Positions 26,754 through 35,270 of a stretch of 64,000 bases of DNA are shown one piece after another (within the stretch, counting starts at the first letter, position 1; each line of letters opens with the position of its first letter). The translations under genes were made by a program, and so were the position numbers. Location of the stretch: the NCBI GenBank assembly GCA_019352875.1, contig JAAAFW010000004.1, positions 78,320-142,319 on the forward strand, read 5' to 3'. Under the pieces are notes generated by a model, which was given only the letters and a program-made list of their open reading frames with translations, made no database searches and was not told the DNA's origin. The stretch is from Pedobacter cryoconitis (lineage in GTDB: Bacteria > Bacteroidota > Bacteroidia > Sphingobacteriales > Sphingobacteriaceae).

Positions 26754-27524
26754 ATGGAAAACTTTAGAAGGTCCTCAAGACCTAAAGAAAATAATGAATT
26801 TGTATTTGGTATCCGCGCAGTTATAGAGGCAATTAAAGCCGGTAAGGATATCGAAAGTATATATATGCAGCGGGGATTGACAGGGGAGATTATCCCGGAG
26901 CTTAAAGGCTTGTTAAAAAACACTGACATCCCGGTCCATAACGTTCCGGTTGAAAAACTGAACAGAATGACCCTTAAAAATCACCAGGGTGTAATCGCTG
27001 TGATTTCTGCAATTACCTTTCAGAAGATTGAAGATATCATTCCATTAATTTATGAAAAGGGTGAAGTGCCGCTGATTCTGATTCTTGATGGGATTACCGA
27101 TGTCAGAAATATGGGGGCAATTGCCAGAACTGCGGCGTGTACAGGTGTTCACGCTATTGTAGTACCAGCAAAAAATTCTGCTCAAATCAATGCAGATGCG
27201 ATTAAGACATCGGCTGGGGCTCTATTTACAATCCCTGTTTGCCGTCATCAGAATTTACATAAAGTTGCGCTGTATCTTCAGGAATGCGGATTACAAATCG
27301 TGGCTTGTACAGAAAAAACCAATGATCTGATTTATGCGCCTGACTATACTGCTCCAACTGCAATTGTAATGGGAGCTGAGGATGAAGGAATATCTAATGA
27401 AATTATGCGCATGGCAAATCATTTAGCGAAAATCCCAATGTTCGGTGAGATTGGTTCGCTAAATGTATCTGTTTCGACTGGAGTTATACTTTATGAAGCT
27501 ATCAGACAGCGTGTTAATGTCTAG
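26754..27524 (+). CDS. rlmB: 23S rRNA (guanosine-2'-O)-methyltransferase RlmB / SpoU family
   Basis: A 256-residue SPOUT methyltransferase. The N-terminal substrate-binding domain (EFVFGIRAVIEAIKAG) is followed by the knotted SpoU domain with ILDGITDVRNMGAIARTA, VMGAEDEGIS and SLNVSVSTGV (motifs 1-3). In E. coli RlmB methylates G2251 of 23S rRNA; a tRNA substrate is the main alternative for family members. The start is fixed by the promoter box. Its TAG stop overlaps the stop of manC on the other strand. Confidence 0.93.
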   Translation: MENFRRSSRPKENNEFVFGIRAVIEAIKAGKDIESIYMQRGLTGEIIPELKGLLKNTDIPVHNVPVEKLNRMTLKNHQGVIAVISAITFQKIEDIIPLIYEKGEVPLILILDGITDVRNMGAIARTAACTGVHAIVVPAKNSAQINADAIKTSAGALFTIPVCRHQNLHKVALYLQECGLQIVACTEKTNDLIYAPDYTAPTAIVMGAEDEGISNEIMRMANHLAKIPMFGEIGSLNVSVSTGVILYEAIRQRVNV

Positions 27525-28627
27525 ATAAATTTCTGTCCGAATATGGACTTAACGTCTGCTACAATTTGTTTAACACTTTGCTCTTCTGTTCTAGGACAGA
27601 TTAACAACGTATTATTCGATTCCACAACAATATAATCATGTAAACCCTGCAGGATAACCAGTTTATCCTCAGGGACATTGACCATGCAATTGGAAGAGTT
27701 AAACATCATTACCTGTTCTGATGGTATGACAGCATTGCCCACGTAATCTTTCTCGGCCATATCGTAAATGGATGCCCATGTTCCAAGATCGGACCAGCCG
27801 AAATCTGCAGGTAACACATAAACATTATCCGCCTTCTCCATAATACCGAAATCTATTGAAATATTGGTGCACTGTAAATAAGCATTTCCAATAAAGTTCT
27901 TTTCGTCTGCAGTATTATAGGCTGATGCACCAAGGTGGAAAATTTCATACATTTCCGGAAGATGTTTGCTGAATGCATTATTAATTGCTTTGGCCGACCA
28001 GATAAAAATACCTGCATTCCAAAGAAAATCACCGCTTTGTACAAAAGATCTTGCCAGTTCTATATTCGGCTTTTCAGTGAATATTTTAACTTTATGAATT
28101 TCAGGATCCTTTTCCAGGGTTTGTTCTACGTACTGTATATAACCATATCCAGTGTCTGGACGGCTTGGCTTTATACCTAGTGTAATCAAACATTCATTTT
28201 CTCTGGCTGCATCGAGTGACTGATTAATTGCAGCTATAAAAGCGTCGATGTTTGAAATCGTATGATCAGATGGAGCAACAACTATTGTTGCATTTGGATT
28301 AAGTTCGGCTATTTTCATAGAACCATAAGCAACACAAGGTGCAGTGTTACGCATAATCGGTTCGGCCAGAATCTGATTGGCTTTCAACTCGGGTAGTTGT
28401 TCCTTGACTTTATCTATGTAGATCTCATTAGTTACAACAAAAATATTTTCAGCCGGACATATTTTAAGAAATCGTTCGTAAGTACTTTGAATAAGTGTTT
28501 TTCCTACTCCGAAAAAATCAATGAATTGTTTTGGATGTTCAATTCTACTTACAGGCCAGAAGCGGCTTCCGACTCCGCCAGCCATTATTAATGCGTAATT
28601 GTTTGAGTTCATATCGTGGTTAGACAT
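27521..28627 (-). CDS. manC: Mannose-1-phosphate guanylyltransferase (GDP-mannose synthase)
   Basis: A 368-residue nucleotidyltransferase that makes GDP-mannose from mannose-1-phosphate and GTP. The pyrophosphorylase motif AGGVGSRFWPVSR is near the N-terminus, with AEPIMRNTAPC, VAPSDHTI, FTEKPN and FGWSDLGTW following. It has no C-terminal phosphomannose isomerase domain, so it is the monofunctional form. It starts 3 nt downstream of kdsD, so the two are one operon; GDP-mannose feeds polysaccharide or LPS synthesis together with Kdo. Confidence 0.93.
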   Translation of the reverse strand: MSNHDMNSNNYALIMAGGVGSRFWPVSRIEHPKQFIDFFGVGKTLIQSTYERFLKICPAENIFVVTNEIYIDKVKEQLPELKANQILAEPIMRNTAPCVAYGSMKIAELNPNATIVVAPSDHTISNIDAFIAAINQSLDAARENECLITLGIKPSRPDTGYGYIQYVEQTLEKDPEIHKVKIFTEKPNIELARSFVQSGDFLWNAGIFIWSAKAINNAFSKHLPEMYEIFHLGASAYNTADEKNFIGNAYLQCTNISIDFGIMEKADNVYVLPADFGWSDLGTWASIYDMAEKDYVGNAVIPSEQVMMFNSSNCMVNVPEDKLVILQGLHDYIVVESNNTLLICPRTEEQSVKQIVADVKSIFGQKFI

Positions 28628-28630
28628 CGT

Positions 28631-29596
28631 TTAGAGTAATCCTTCGTGAAGAAGGTCGTGCAAATGTAAGATACCAAAATAGCTATTGTTTTCGGTAACT
28701 AATAATTGAGTAATATTAGTTGAACGGATCAGTTCGAATGCTTGTACGGCTAGGGTGTTTTTATCTACCGTCTTAGGAGATGAATTCATAATGTCTTTTG
28801 CAGTCAGATTCGTAAGATCGGTATATTTTTCTAACATTCTCCGAATGTCTCCATCTGTAATTATTCCGATGATCTGTTCATTTTCAACAACAACAGCTGC
28901 ACCTAAACGGTTTTTACTAATTGTTATAATTACGTCCTTTACCGCGGAATCGGGTGACACAGTGGGTTTTGCATTTTTCAAAGCAAGATCACCAGCTTTT
29001 AGGAACAAGCGTTTGCCTAAAGATCCGCCGGGATGATATTTTGCAAAGTCGTCTGCATTGAAGTCTCTGGCTATCAGTAGGCTAATTGCTAAAGCGTCAC
29101 CCAAAGCAAGTTGTGCAGTTGTACTGGTTGTGGGGGCGAGGTTATTAGGGCATGCCTCTTTCTCAACGGTGGTATTGAGAATAAAATCGGCCTGTAAAGC
29201 CAGCTCAGATTCCAGTTGACCAACCATGCCAATCAGGAGGTTGCCAGCATACTTCAGTAAAGGAATGAGTACCTTAATTTCAGGTGTATTCCCACTCTTG
29301 GAAATGCAGATAACAATATCCTGCTGACGGATCATTCCTAGGTCGCCATGTACTGCATCAGACGCGTGCATAAAACTCGCAGGAGTACCCGTGGAATTGA
29401 AAGTAGCGACAATTTTCTGCGCAATTATTGCACTTTTCCCAATCCCAGTTACGATTACTCGGCCTTCACAGGCTATAATTTTGGTTACAATCGTGGTAAA
29501 ATCTTCATTTACATAATCGATAAGTCCAAGGATTGCCTGAGCTTCCATCTGTAAAGTGTTGATCGCCGCACTGATAATTGATTTTTTACTTTTCAA
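28631..29596 (-). CDS. kdsD: Arabinose-5-phosphate isomerase (KdsD/KpsF)
   Basis: A 321-residue enzyme that makes arabinose-5-phosphate, the precursor of Kdo. A sugar isomerase (SIS) domain (GIGKSAIIAQKIVATFNSTG, HGDLGM, CISKSGNTPEI, TTSTTAQLALGDAL, SHPGG-like KYHPGGSLGKRL) is followed by two CBS domains. The start is read as TTG at 29596; the next ATG (29548) would cut into the first conserved helix. It precedes manC by 3 nt and is divergent from recQ. Confidence 0.93.
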   Translation of the reverse strand: MKSKKSIISAAINTLQMEAQAILGLIDYVNEDFTTIVTKIIACEGRVIVTGIGKSAIIAQKIVATFNSTGTPASFMHASDAVHGDLGMIRQQDIVICISKSGNTPEIKVLIPLLKYAGNLLIGMVGQLESELALQADFILNTTVEKEACPNNLAPTTSTTAQLALGDALAISLLIARDFNADDFAKYHPGGSLGKRLFLKAGDLALKNAKPTVSPDSAVKDVIITISKNRLGAAVVVENEQIIGIITDGDIRRMLEKYTDLTNLTAKDIMNSSPKTVDKNTLAVQAFELIRSTNITQLLVTENNSYFGILHLHDLLHEGLL

Positions 29597-29684
29597 AGAG
29601 AATTATTTAGTACAATAATGCATTAGTTGATGCAAAATTATGTTATTTTGAATCAAAAATAGCACTGAATATTTTATACACAAA

Positions 29685-31874
29685 ATGGACGTGAAAAAGT
29701 CGTTGTTTGACAACCTGCAAACCTTTTTTGGTTTTGACAATTTTAAAGGCGATCAGGAATCAATTATTACCAATGTTCTTGAGCGCAAAAATACCTTTGT
29801 GATTATGCCGACAGGCGGAGGAAAATCCATCTGTTATCAATTACCGGCATTAATGAGTGAAGGTACTGCGATCGTGATATCACCGCTAATTGCGCTGATG
29901 AAGAACCAGGTGGATCAGTTGAGGGCATTCGGAGGGAGTGATAGTATAGCTCACTTTCTGAATTCTTCCCTGAATAAGTCTGAAATTGCTCAAGTCAAAA
30001 GTGATTTGCTGAATGGTCAGACGAAATTACTATATGTAGCACCGGAATCTTTATCTAAAGCAGATAATATCGAATTCCTGAAGCTCATCAAAATATCTTT
30101 TGTTGCGGTAGATGAAGCCCATTGTATTTCGGAATGGGGACATGATTTTCGTCCGGAGTACCGGAGAATACGCCAGGTGATTAGCGGCCTGGGACCAGAT
30201 ATCCCGATTATTGCATTAACTGCAACAGCTACACCCAAGGTACAGCAAGACATTATTAAAAACCTGCAGATGTCTGATGCCACTCTTTTTAAATCTTCTT
30301 TTAACAGACCAAACCTTTTTTATGAGGTACGTCCTAAACGAGATGTGATTAAAGAGATTATCCGCTACATTAAGTATAACACCGGGAAGTCTGGGATTAT
30401 ATACTGCCTGAGCCGTAAGAAGGTTGAGGAAGTGGCTGAGGCACTGAATCTGAATGGAATAAAGGCGCTTCCTTACCATGCCGGATTGGAACCAAAGGTC
30501 AGAGCAGAAACCCAGGATAAGTTTCTGATGGAAGATGCAGAAGTTATTGTCGCTACGATCGCATTTGGAATGGGGATTGATAAACCAGATGTTCGGTTTG
30601 TTATGCATCACGATATTCCGAAAAGCATGGAGGGATATTATCAGGAAACGGGCCGTGCAGGCAGGGATGGTGGTGAAGGAGTCTGTATTGCATTTTATGC
30701 GCAAAAAGATGTAGACAAGCTAGCTAAATTCATGAAGGATAAACCAGTGGCGGAAAGAGAAATCGGAACGCAGATCCTTAAAGAAGTAATTGATTATGCT
30801 GAATCCGGCGTTTGTCGCAGAAAGCAGATTCTTCATTATTTTGGAGAAAACTTCAATGAGACTGGTTGTGACTGCATGTGTGATAACTGTAAAAAACCAA
30901 AAAAACTATTCGAAGCAGAAGAACAACTTAAAACCGTGTTGACGATGATTGGTCAGATGGGAGAAAAGTTTGACGATGCTCATATTCTGAATGTCTTAAT
31001 GGGGCAGGAAACGGCTCAGACGATTGCCTACGAACACAACAAACTGCAAGAATTTGGGTGGGGGAAATCTGAAGGAGAAAATGTTTGGAAATCTGTAATC
31101 AGACAGGCTGTTCTGAATAATTTCCTTTCTAAGGATATTGACAATTACGGTTTACTGAAGCTGACCAAATCAGGTAAAGAATTCATCGAATTTCCATATA
31201 ATCTTAAATTCATCCTTAATGAACCTATAGAAAGTTCACCGGATGATGATGAGGATGATGTAAAACATGGAACAGGCACATTAGATGTACAGCTTTTACA
31301 GTTGCTGAAAGATTTGCGCAAGAAAATTGCGAAGCAGAAAAATGTCCCTCCGTTTGTGGTATTTCAGGATCCGTCACTTGAAGAAATGTGTACGCACTAT
31401 CCGATTGCTCCTGATGAATTGAAACAGATTTCTGGAGTGGGAAATGGAAAAGCAATGAAGTTTGGTGCACCTTTCCTGGAATTAATTAAAAAATACGTAG
31501 CCGATAATGACATTGAACGTCCTATTGATTTAATTATCAAAACACAGGCGAATAAGTCACAGCTAAAAGTTTCTATTATACAAAATGTGGACAGACAGAT
31601 TGGGCTTGAAGATATTGCCAGATCTAAAGGGATCACTTATGATGAAATTCTGAAGGAAATTGAAGCAATTGTTAATTCAGGAACTAAACTAAACCTGAAT
31701 TATTTTGTTGATGAGATACTGGATGATGATCGTCAGGATGAAGTTTTTGATTATTTCCGTGCTGCAGAAAATGACTCCATAGATGCAGCCCTGAAAGATT
31801 TGGGAGAAACTGATTACACCCGTGAAGAAATACAATTAATGAGAATTAAGTTCATGTCTGAACTAGGAAATTAA
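29685..31874 (+). CDS. recQ: ATP-dependent DNA helicase RecQ
   Basis: A 729-residue SF2 helicase. Walker A PTGGGKSICYQ is at residues 42-52, DEAH in AVDEAHCISEWG near 143, the motif VI arginines in GRAGRDG, the RQC zinc-binding cysteines in CRRKQI..CDCMCDNC, an HRDC domain (about 540-610) and an extra C-terminal helical domain of about 110 residues. It unwinds recombination and stalled-fork structures and works with topoisomerase III in other bacteria. kdsA follows after 5 nt, so it is co-transcribed with a Kdo-synthesis gene, an unexpected but tight arrangement. Confidence 0.96.
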   Translation: MDVKKSLFDNLQTFFGFDNFKGDQESIITNVLERKNTFVIMPTGGGKSICYQLPALMSEGTAIVISPLIALMKNQVDQLRAFGGSDSIAHFLNSSLNKSEIAQVKSDLLNGQTKLLYVAPESLSKADNIEFLKLIKISFVAVDEAHCISEWGHDFRPEYRRIRQVISGLGPDIPIIALTATATPKVQQDIIKNLQMSDATLFKSSFNRPNLFYEVRPKRDVIKEIIRYIKYNTGKSGIIYCLSRKKVEEVAEALNLNGIKALPYHAGLEPKVRAETQDKFLMEDAEVIVATIAFGMGIDKPDVRFVMHHDIPKSMEGYYQETGRAGRDGGEGVCIAFYAQKDVDKLAKFMKDKPVAEREIGTQILKEVIDYAESGVCRRKQILHYFGENFNETGCDCMCDNCKKPKKLFEAEEQLKTVLTMIGQMGEKFDDAHILNVLMGQETAQTIAYEHNKLQEFGWGKSEGENVWKSVIRQAVLNNFLSKDIDNYGLLKLTKSGKEFIEFPYNLKFILNEPIESSPDDDEDDVKHGTGTLDVQLLQLLKDLRKKIAKQKNVPPFVVFQDPSLEEMCTHYPIAPDELKQISGVGNGKAMKFGAPFLELIKKYVADNDIERPIDLIIKTQANKSQLKVSIIQNVDRQIGLEDIARSKGITYDEILKEIEAIVNSGTKLNLNYFVDEILDDDRQDEVFDYFRAAENDSIDAALKDLGETDYTREEIQLMRIKFMSELGN

Positions 31875-31879
31875 AACTA

Positions 31880-32698
31880 ATGATCAATTTCGATATACCA
31901 CAGTTAAAACATACAGCGTCTGACAATTTCTTTTTGATGGCTGGACCATGTGCGATTGAAAGCGAAGAAATGGCGCTCAGAATTGCAGAGAAAATCGTTC
32001 AGATAACAGATAAGCTGGAAATCCCGTACATTTTTAAAGGTTCATACCGTAAGGCCAACCGTTCGAAAGGCGATTCTTTTACAGGAATTGGAGATGAAAA
32101 AGCACTGAAGATCCTTGAAAAAGTAGGGAAAACCTTTGGCGTGCCGACTGTTACGGATATACACGAAAGTCAGGAAGCTGCGATGGCTGCAGCTTATGTA
32201 GATGTTTTGCAAATTCCAGCCTTTCTTTGCCGCCAGACAGATCTACTGATAGCAGCTGCAAAAACGGGGAAAGTTGTCAATGTGAAAAAAGGACAATTTC
32301 TTTCAGCAGGGTCAATGAAGTTCGCAGTAGAAAAGATTGTATCTGAAGGTAATAATAAGGTGATCCTAACAGACAGGGGTAATACATTCGGGTATCAGGA
32401 TCTAATCGTCGATTATCGTGGTATTCCTGAGATGAAAGCTTTTGATGTTCCTGTTGTAATGGATGTTACTCATTCTTTACAGCAACCTAATCAGAGCACC
32501 GGTGTAACAGGTGGAAAGCCACAGTTGATAGAGACCATTAGTAAAGCAGCTATTGCTGTAGGCGCAGATGGTTTGTTTATTGAAACACACCCTGACCCTG
32601 CAAATGCTAAATCTGATGGTGCTAATATGCTGCAGATTGACTTATTGGAAGATTTACTGGTCAAATTGATCAGAATCCGAAAAGCAGTAAATTATTAA
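31880..32698 (+). CDS. kdsA: 3-deoxy-8-phosphooctulonate synthase (Kdo-8-phosphate synthase)
   Basis: A 272-residue enzyme that condenses phosphoenolpyruvate with arabinose-5-phosphate, the product of KdsD encoded about 2 kb away. Family motifs include AGPCAIESEEMAL, FKGSYRKANRSK, PTVTDIHES, LQIPAFLCRQTDLL, KGQFLSAG, DVTHSLQQPN and ETHPDPANA. The RPANRS-type segment and C (CAIE) are conserved. It lies 5 nt downstream of recQ and is closed by a rho-independent terminator. Confidence 0.97.
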   Translation: MINFDIPQLKHTASDNFFLMAGPCAIESEEMALRIAEKIVQITDKLEIPYIFKGSYRKANRSKGDSFTGIGDEKALKILEKVGKTFGVPTVTDIHESQEAAMAAAYVDVLQIPAFLCRQTDLLIAAAKTGKVVNVKKGQFLSAGSMKFAVEKIVSEGNNKVILTDRGNTFGYQDLIVDYRGIPEMKAFDVPVVMDVTHSLQQPNQSTGVTGGKPQLIETISKAAIAVGADGLFIETHPDPANAKSDGANMLQIDLLEDLLVKLIRIRKAVNY

Positions 32699-32717
32699 TA
32701 ATACGACTGTATTTCAG

Positions 32718-32746
32718 CCCGGTCTGCCTCCAGACCGGGTTTTTTT
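32718..32746 (+). terminator. Rho-independent terminator after recQ-kdsA
   Basis: A 9-bp stem CCCGGTCTG/CAGACCGGG with a 4-nt loop CCTC and seven T residues follows 20 nt after the kdsA stop. Confidence 0.88.
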
Positions 32747-32770
32747 ATGCGCAAGGTTGAAAAAGCTATA

Positions 32771-33394
32771 TTACGGAATATTCAGGTATTTATGCGTTTG
32801 AAGCGAAATTTCCCATTTTGGATTAGCCATTACATATTCTACAATCAATGGCGTTATTTCCTGTGCTTTTGACCATTCTGGTTGCAAATAGAGTTTGCAT
32901 CCAGGTGAAACTGTTTCTGCATATTTCTCAGCCCATTCAAAATCACTTTTGTTAAATACAATGACTTTAAGTTCATTTGCGAATGGAGTAATATCTGGTC
33001 TTGGAGCTTTAAATTTCTTTGGAGATAGACAGATCCAGTCCCACTGTCCTGAAAGTGGGTAGGCTCCAGAGGTTTCGATAAACGTGAGAATGTTTTTTTC
33101 TTTGAGCTTGCCGGTCAGATAATCCAGGTTATAGATCAATGGCTCCCCGCCAGTTATGACGACGGCTTTTCCAGGGAAAGTTTCTGCTTTGGCGACAATA
33201 TCGTCCGAAGATGTAAGCGGATGCAATTCTGCATCCCAGCTTTCTTTAACGTCACACCAGTGACAGCCCACATCACATCCTCCCAGACGAATAAAATATG
33301 CAGCTTTACCTGTATTATAACCTTCACCCTGAATTGTGTAGAATTCTTCCATCAATGGAAGTAATGTGCCGTCTGCGGGAATATTGTGTGCCAT
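32771..33394 (-). CDS. queE: 7-carboxy-7-deazaguanine synthase (radical SAM)
   Basis: A 207-residue radical SAM enzyme of the queuosine/7-deazaguanine pathway. The cluster-binding cysteines are C40, C44 and C47 (CDVGCHWC) in the Cx3Cx2C spacing. FYTIQGEGYNTG, ITGGEPLIY and the C-terminal YLQPEWS and SLQTHKYLNIP are characteristic. It makes CDG from carboxytetrahydropterin. A -7 box lies upstream (33405-33412). The window also encodes YhhQ, the queuosine-precursor transporter. Confidence 0.95.
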   Translation of the reverse strand: MAHNIPADGTLLPLMEEFYTIQGEGYNTGKAAYFIRLGGCDVGCHWCDVKESWDAELHPLTSSDDIVAKAETFPGKAVVITGGEPLIYNLDYLTGKLKEKNILTFIETSGAYPLSGQWDWICLSPKKFKAPRPDITPFANELKVIVFNKSDFEWAEKYAETVSPGCKLYLQPEWSKAQEITPLIVEYVMANPKWEISLQTHKYLNIP

Positions 33395-33404
33395 AAGAAA
33401 GATG

Positions 33405-33412
33405 CAAAGTTA
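33405..33412 (-). promoter_or_regulatory. -7 promoter box for queE
   Basis: The minus strand reads TAACTTTG, a perfect TAnnTTTG match, about 10 nt before the ATG at 33394. A TTTG at 33429-33432 could be a -33 element, though the 16-nt spacing is short. No preQ1 riboswitch-like structure is visible. Confidence 0.45.
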
Positions 33413-33488
33413 ATTAAAATATATACGGCAAACAGGAATTTTTCAAATGCTAAGCAGTTTGAATGTCAAAAAATGTACTTTAGCTGAT

Positions 33489-33833
33489 ATGAGATCTCTG
33501 CGTTGGTACAAACTTGAAATTGAAGTTCCTTCTGAAGATGAATTTATAGTGCCCGTAACAGTTGCTGGTAAAAAGCTATGTTTAATTCGTCACGGGGGTA
33601 AGTTGTATTTAACCCAGCGCAACTGTCCACATGCCGGGGGGCAGCTAAGCGGTGGCTGGTGTAAAGATGGAATGCTTATTTGTCCATTACACAGGTATGG
33701 CTATAACCTGGAGAACGGACGAGGTGCAGAAGGGCAAGGAGACTATATAGATATTTATCCTTTGAAAATAGAAATTGATGGATTATATGGCGGGATAAAA
33801 GAGAGTCTTTTTAAACGTTTTTTCGGCAGTTAA
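33489..33833 (+). CDS. Small stand-alone Rieske [2Fe-2S] protein
   Basis: A 114-residue soluble Rieske protein. The cluster ligands are C46 and H48 (CPHAGG) and C65 and H68 (CPLHRYGY), spacing CxH-x16-CxxH. The absence of membrane helices and the size match NirD-like or dioxygenase-ferredoxin-type components that pass electrons to an oxygenase or reductase; no partner gene is adjacent. The start at 33489 (MRSLRWYKLE) fits the fold; an in-frame ATG at 33447 adds 14 residues and is possible. It converges on the Nudix gene. Confidence 0.85.
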   Translation: MRSLRWYKLEIEVPSEDEFIVPVTVAGKKLCLIRHGGKLYLTQRNCPHAGGQLSGGWCKDGMLICPLHRYGYNLENGRGAEGQGDYIDIYPLKIEIDGLYGGIKESLFKRFFGS

Positions 33834-33869
33834 ATGAGGCCTTCATATCATTAACCAAAAGACTTAATA

Positions 33870-34271
33870 CTAAAAAGGTTTCTCCGCAATGAGCTGGTAA
33901 ACTGCCGGCAAGTCTGCTTCCGCCCAATCTAGTTCTGCAAGCAGGTCTGGGTCCATCCAACGGGACTGCTGATGAACATGGAGGGTGTGCAGATACGAGT
34001 TCACGCGGCAAATAAAGCAATTAAGTTCAATGAAAAAGTCCGGATACTGATGCTCTATAGTGCAAAAAAGAGAATCTATACTAATATCCATTGCTAATTC
34101 TTCCTTAATTTCCCTGATAAGTGCTTCTTCGTTTGTTTCACCGGCTTCAACCTTGCCACCAGGGAATTCAAATTTATCGCTCAGATAGGCATATTCATGT
34201 TTGTCACGTTGTACACATAGAATTTTACCCTGATATATAATAATGGCCGCTACTACTTGCAAATTTTTCAA
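33870..34271 (-). CDS. Nudix hydrolase, MutT/8-oxo-dGTPase-like
   Basis: A 133-residue protein with a complete Nudix box (GGKVEAGETNEEALIREIKEEL, begun at about residue 37; the REIKEEL segment carries the metal-binding Glu residues). The compact length, N-terminal VVAAIIIYQGKILCVQR and C-terminal WMDPDLLAELDWAEADLPA match MutT-like sanitation enzymes for oxidised nucleotides. The start appears to be TTG at 34271, with no ATG in range. Substrate not proven. Confidence 0.85.
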   Translation of the reverse strand: MKNLQVVAAIIIYQGKILCVQRDKHEYAYLSDKFEFPGGKVEAGETNEEALIREIKEELAMDISIDSLFCTIEHQYPDFFIELNCFICRVNSYLHTLHVHQQSRWMDPDLLAELDWAEADLPAVYQLIAEKPF

Positions 34272-34471
34272 TTTTTGAAATGGTATGATATTTTTCTAAA
34301 AATACGAAAGGCTGTCGAGAGTTTAGTGAAGAAGCACCAAAGTTATTCAGATGTAAGATTTCTTTATCCAGACTTTACATTCAATTTAAAAATTCTGCTG
34401 ATTTCAAGATTTTTTGATAAACCGGTGGTACAATTTGATTTGCATTTAATCTGTGAATAATATTGCCCTTG

Positions 34472-34479
34472 TACTTTCG
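34472..34479 (+). promoter_or_regulatory. -7-like promoter box for the exported 210-aa protein
   Basis: TACTTTCG differs from TAnnTTTG at one position and lies 18 nt before the ATG at 34498. Confidence 0.35.
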
Positions 34480-34497
34480 CCATTAAATAAATAAGCC

Positions 34498-35130
34498 ATG
34501 AAAGACAATAAATTGTTCGTTTTCCTGTTAGCGTTGAGCATCATCCCATTTTTTACGTTCGCAGAAGAAAAATTACCTGCAAAAAAAGGTGAAGTACAGA
34601 TTTTGATAGTAGGATTAAACGATAATATCAGGTCTAATTATTATTACGATGCAAGTATTGCAGAGGAAACCGGAATAAATGCAGATAGCGTTGTGAAGAA
34701 ATTCAATACAATCATCGCTAAAAATATAGCGGAAGCCCTACCTAAAAGTGCTTGTAAGTTTATTGCGGAGAACAATCAGTCTACACATGAGGAACTGGCA
34801 GATAAAATTGAATTTCACGGAGAGGGTGAGAATTGCAATTCAAGTCTCTCGAAAATTCCTGTGGATACGTATAGGGAAGTGCTAAACAAAGAGAACGCAA
34901 AATATCTCCTGGTTATTAATCAACATTATCTGAAAAGACAGGAGCAGCCAATGCGGACGGTTTTTCATATCGTCAGTTATACGTTATATGATCAGGATCA
35001 GAAAGAAGTGCTTAATGGTAACCAGTTCTTCACCTCAATGAAACTGGAATCAGCAGAAAAGATCAAACAGATCAGCCGTAAGAGTACTGCGAAGATTGCG
35101 TCTTCGATTGCCCGTACGCTCGAGTTATAA
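34498..35130 (+). CDS. Exported hypothetical 210-aa protein
   Basis: A 210-residue protein with a signal peptide (about residues 1-22, cleaved after FTFA). The mature part is a mixed alpha/beta protein with two cysteines that could form a disulfide (CKF near 82 and CNSS near 112). I do not recognise its family. It lies 140 nt upstream of the TonB receptor/phosphodiesterase pair in the same direction, but a hairpin between them suggests it is not simply the first gene of that operon. Confidence 0.65.
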   Translation: MKDNKLFVFLLALSIIPFFTFAEEKLPAKKGEVQILIVGLNDNIRSNYYYDASIAEETGINADSVVKKFNTIIAKNIAEALPKSACKFIAENNQSTHEELADKIEFHGEGENCNSSLSKIPVDTYREVLNKENAKYLLVINQHYLKRQEQPMRTVFHIVSYTLYDQDQKEVLNGNQFFTSMKLESAEKIKQISRKSTAKIASSIARTLEL

Positions 35131-35173
35131 CTAAAGCCAGCTTTTACCGGAGTGCCTATGGCTTAAATGCCAT

Positions 35174-35204
35174 TTTTCCCTGCTTTTTTCAGGGGCAGGG
35201 AAAA
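35174..35204 (+). other. Hairpin in the leader between the 210-aa gene and the TonB receptor gene
   Basis: A 10-bp stem TTTTCCCTGC/GCAGGGAAAA with an 11-nt loop containing TTTTTTCAGGG. No T run follows, so it may be a weak terminator of the upstream gene or a leader structure of the receptor mRNA. Confidence 0.35.
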
Positions 35205-35270
35205 CTATGTCCTGACCAGAATAAATCCAATTCCTATAAACACAAACCAAACACAAATTTAAAAACAAAG

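Noticed and set aside
30216..30704. 162-aa open frame on the minus strand opposite recQ
   Set aside because: It is antisense to the helicase motor domain, and its composition shows no domain.
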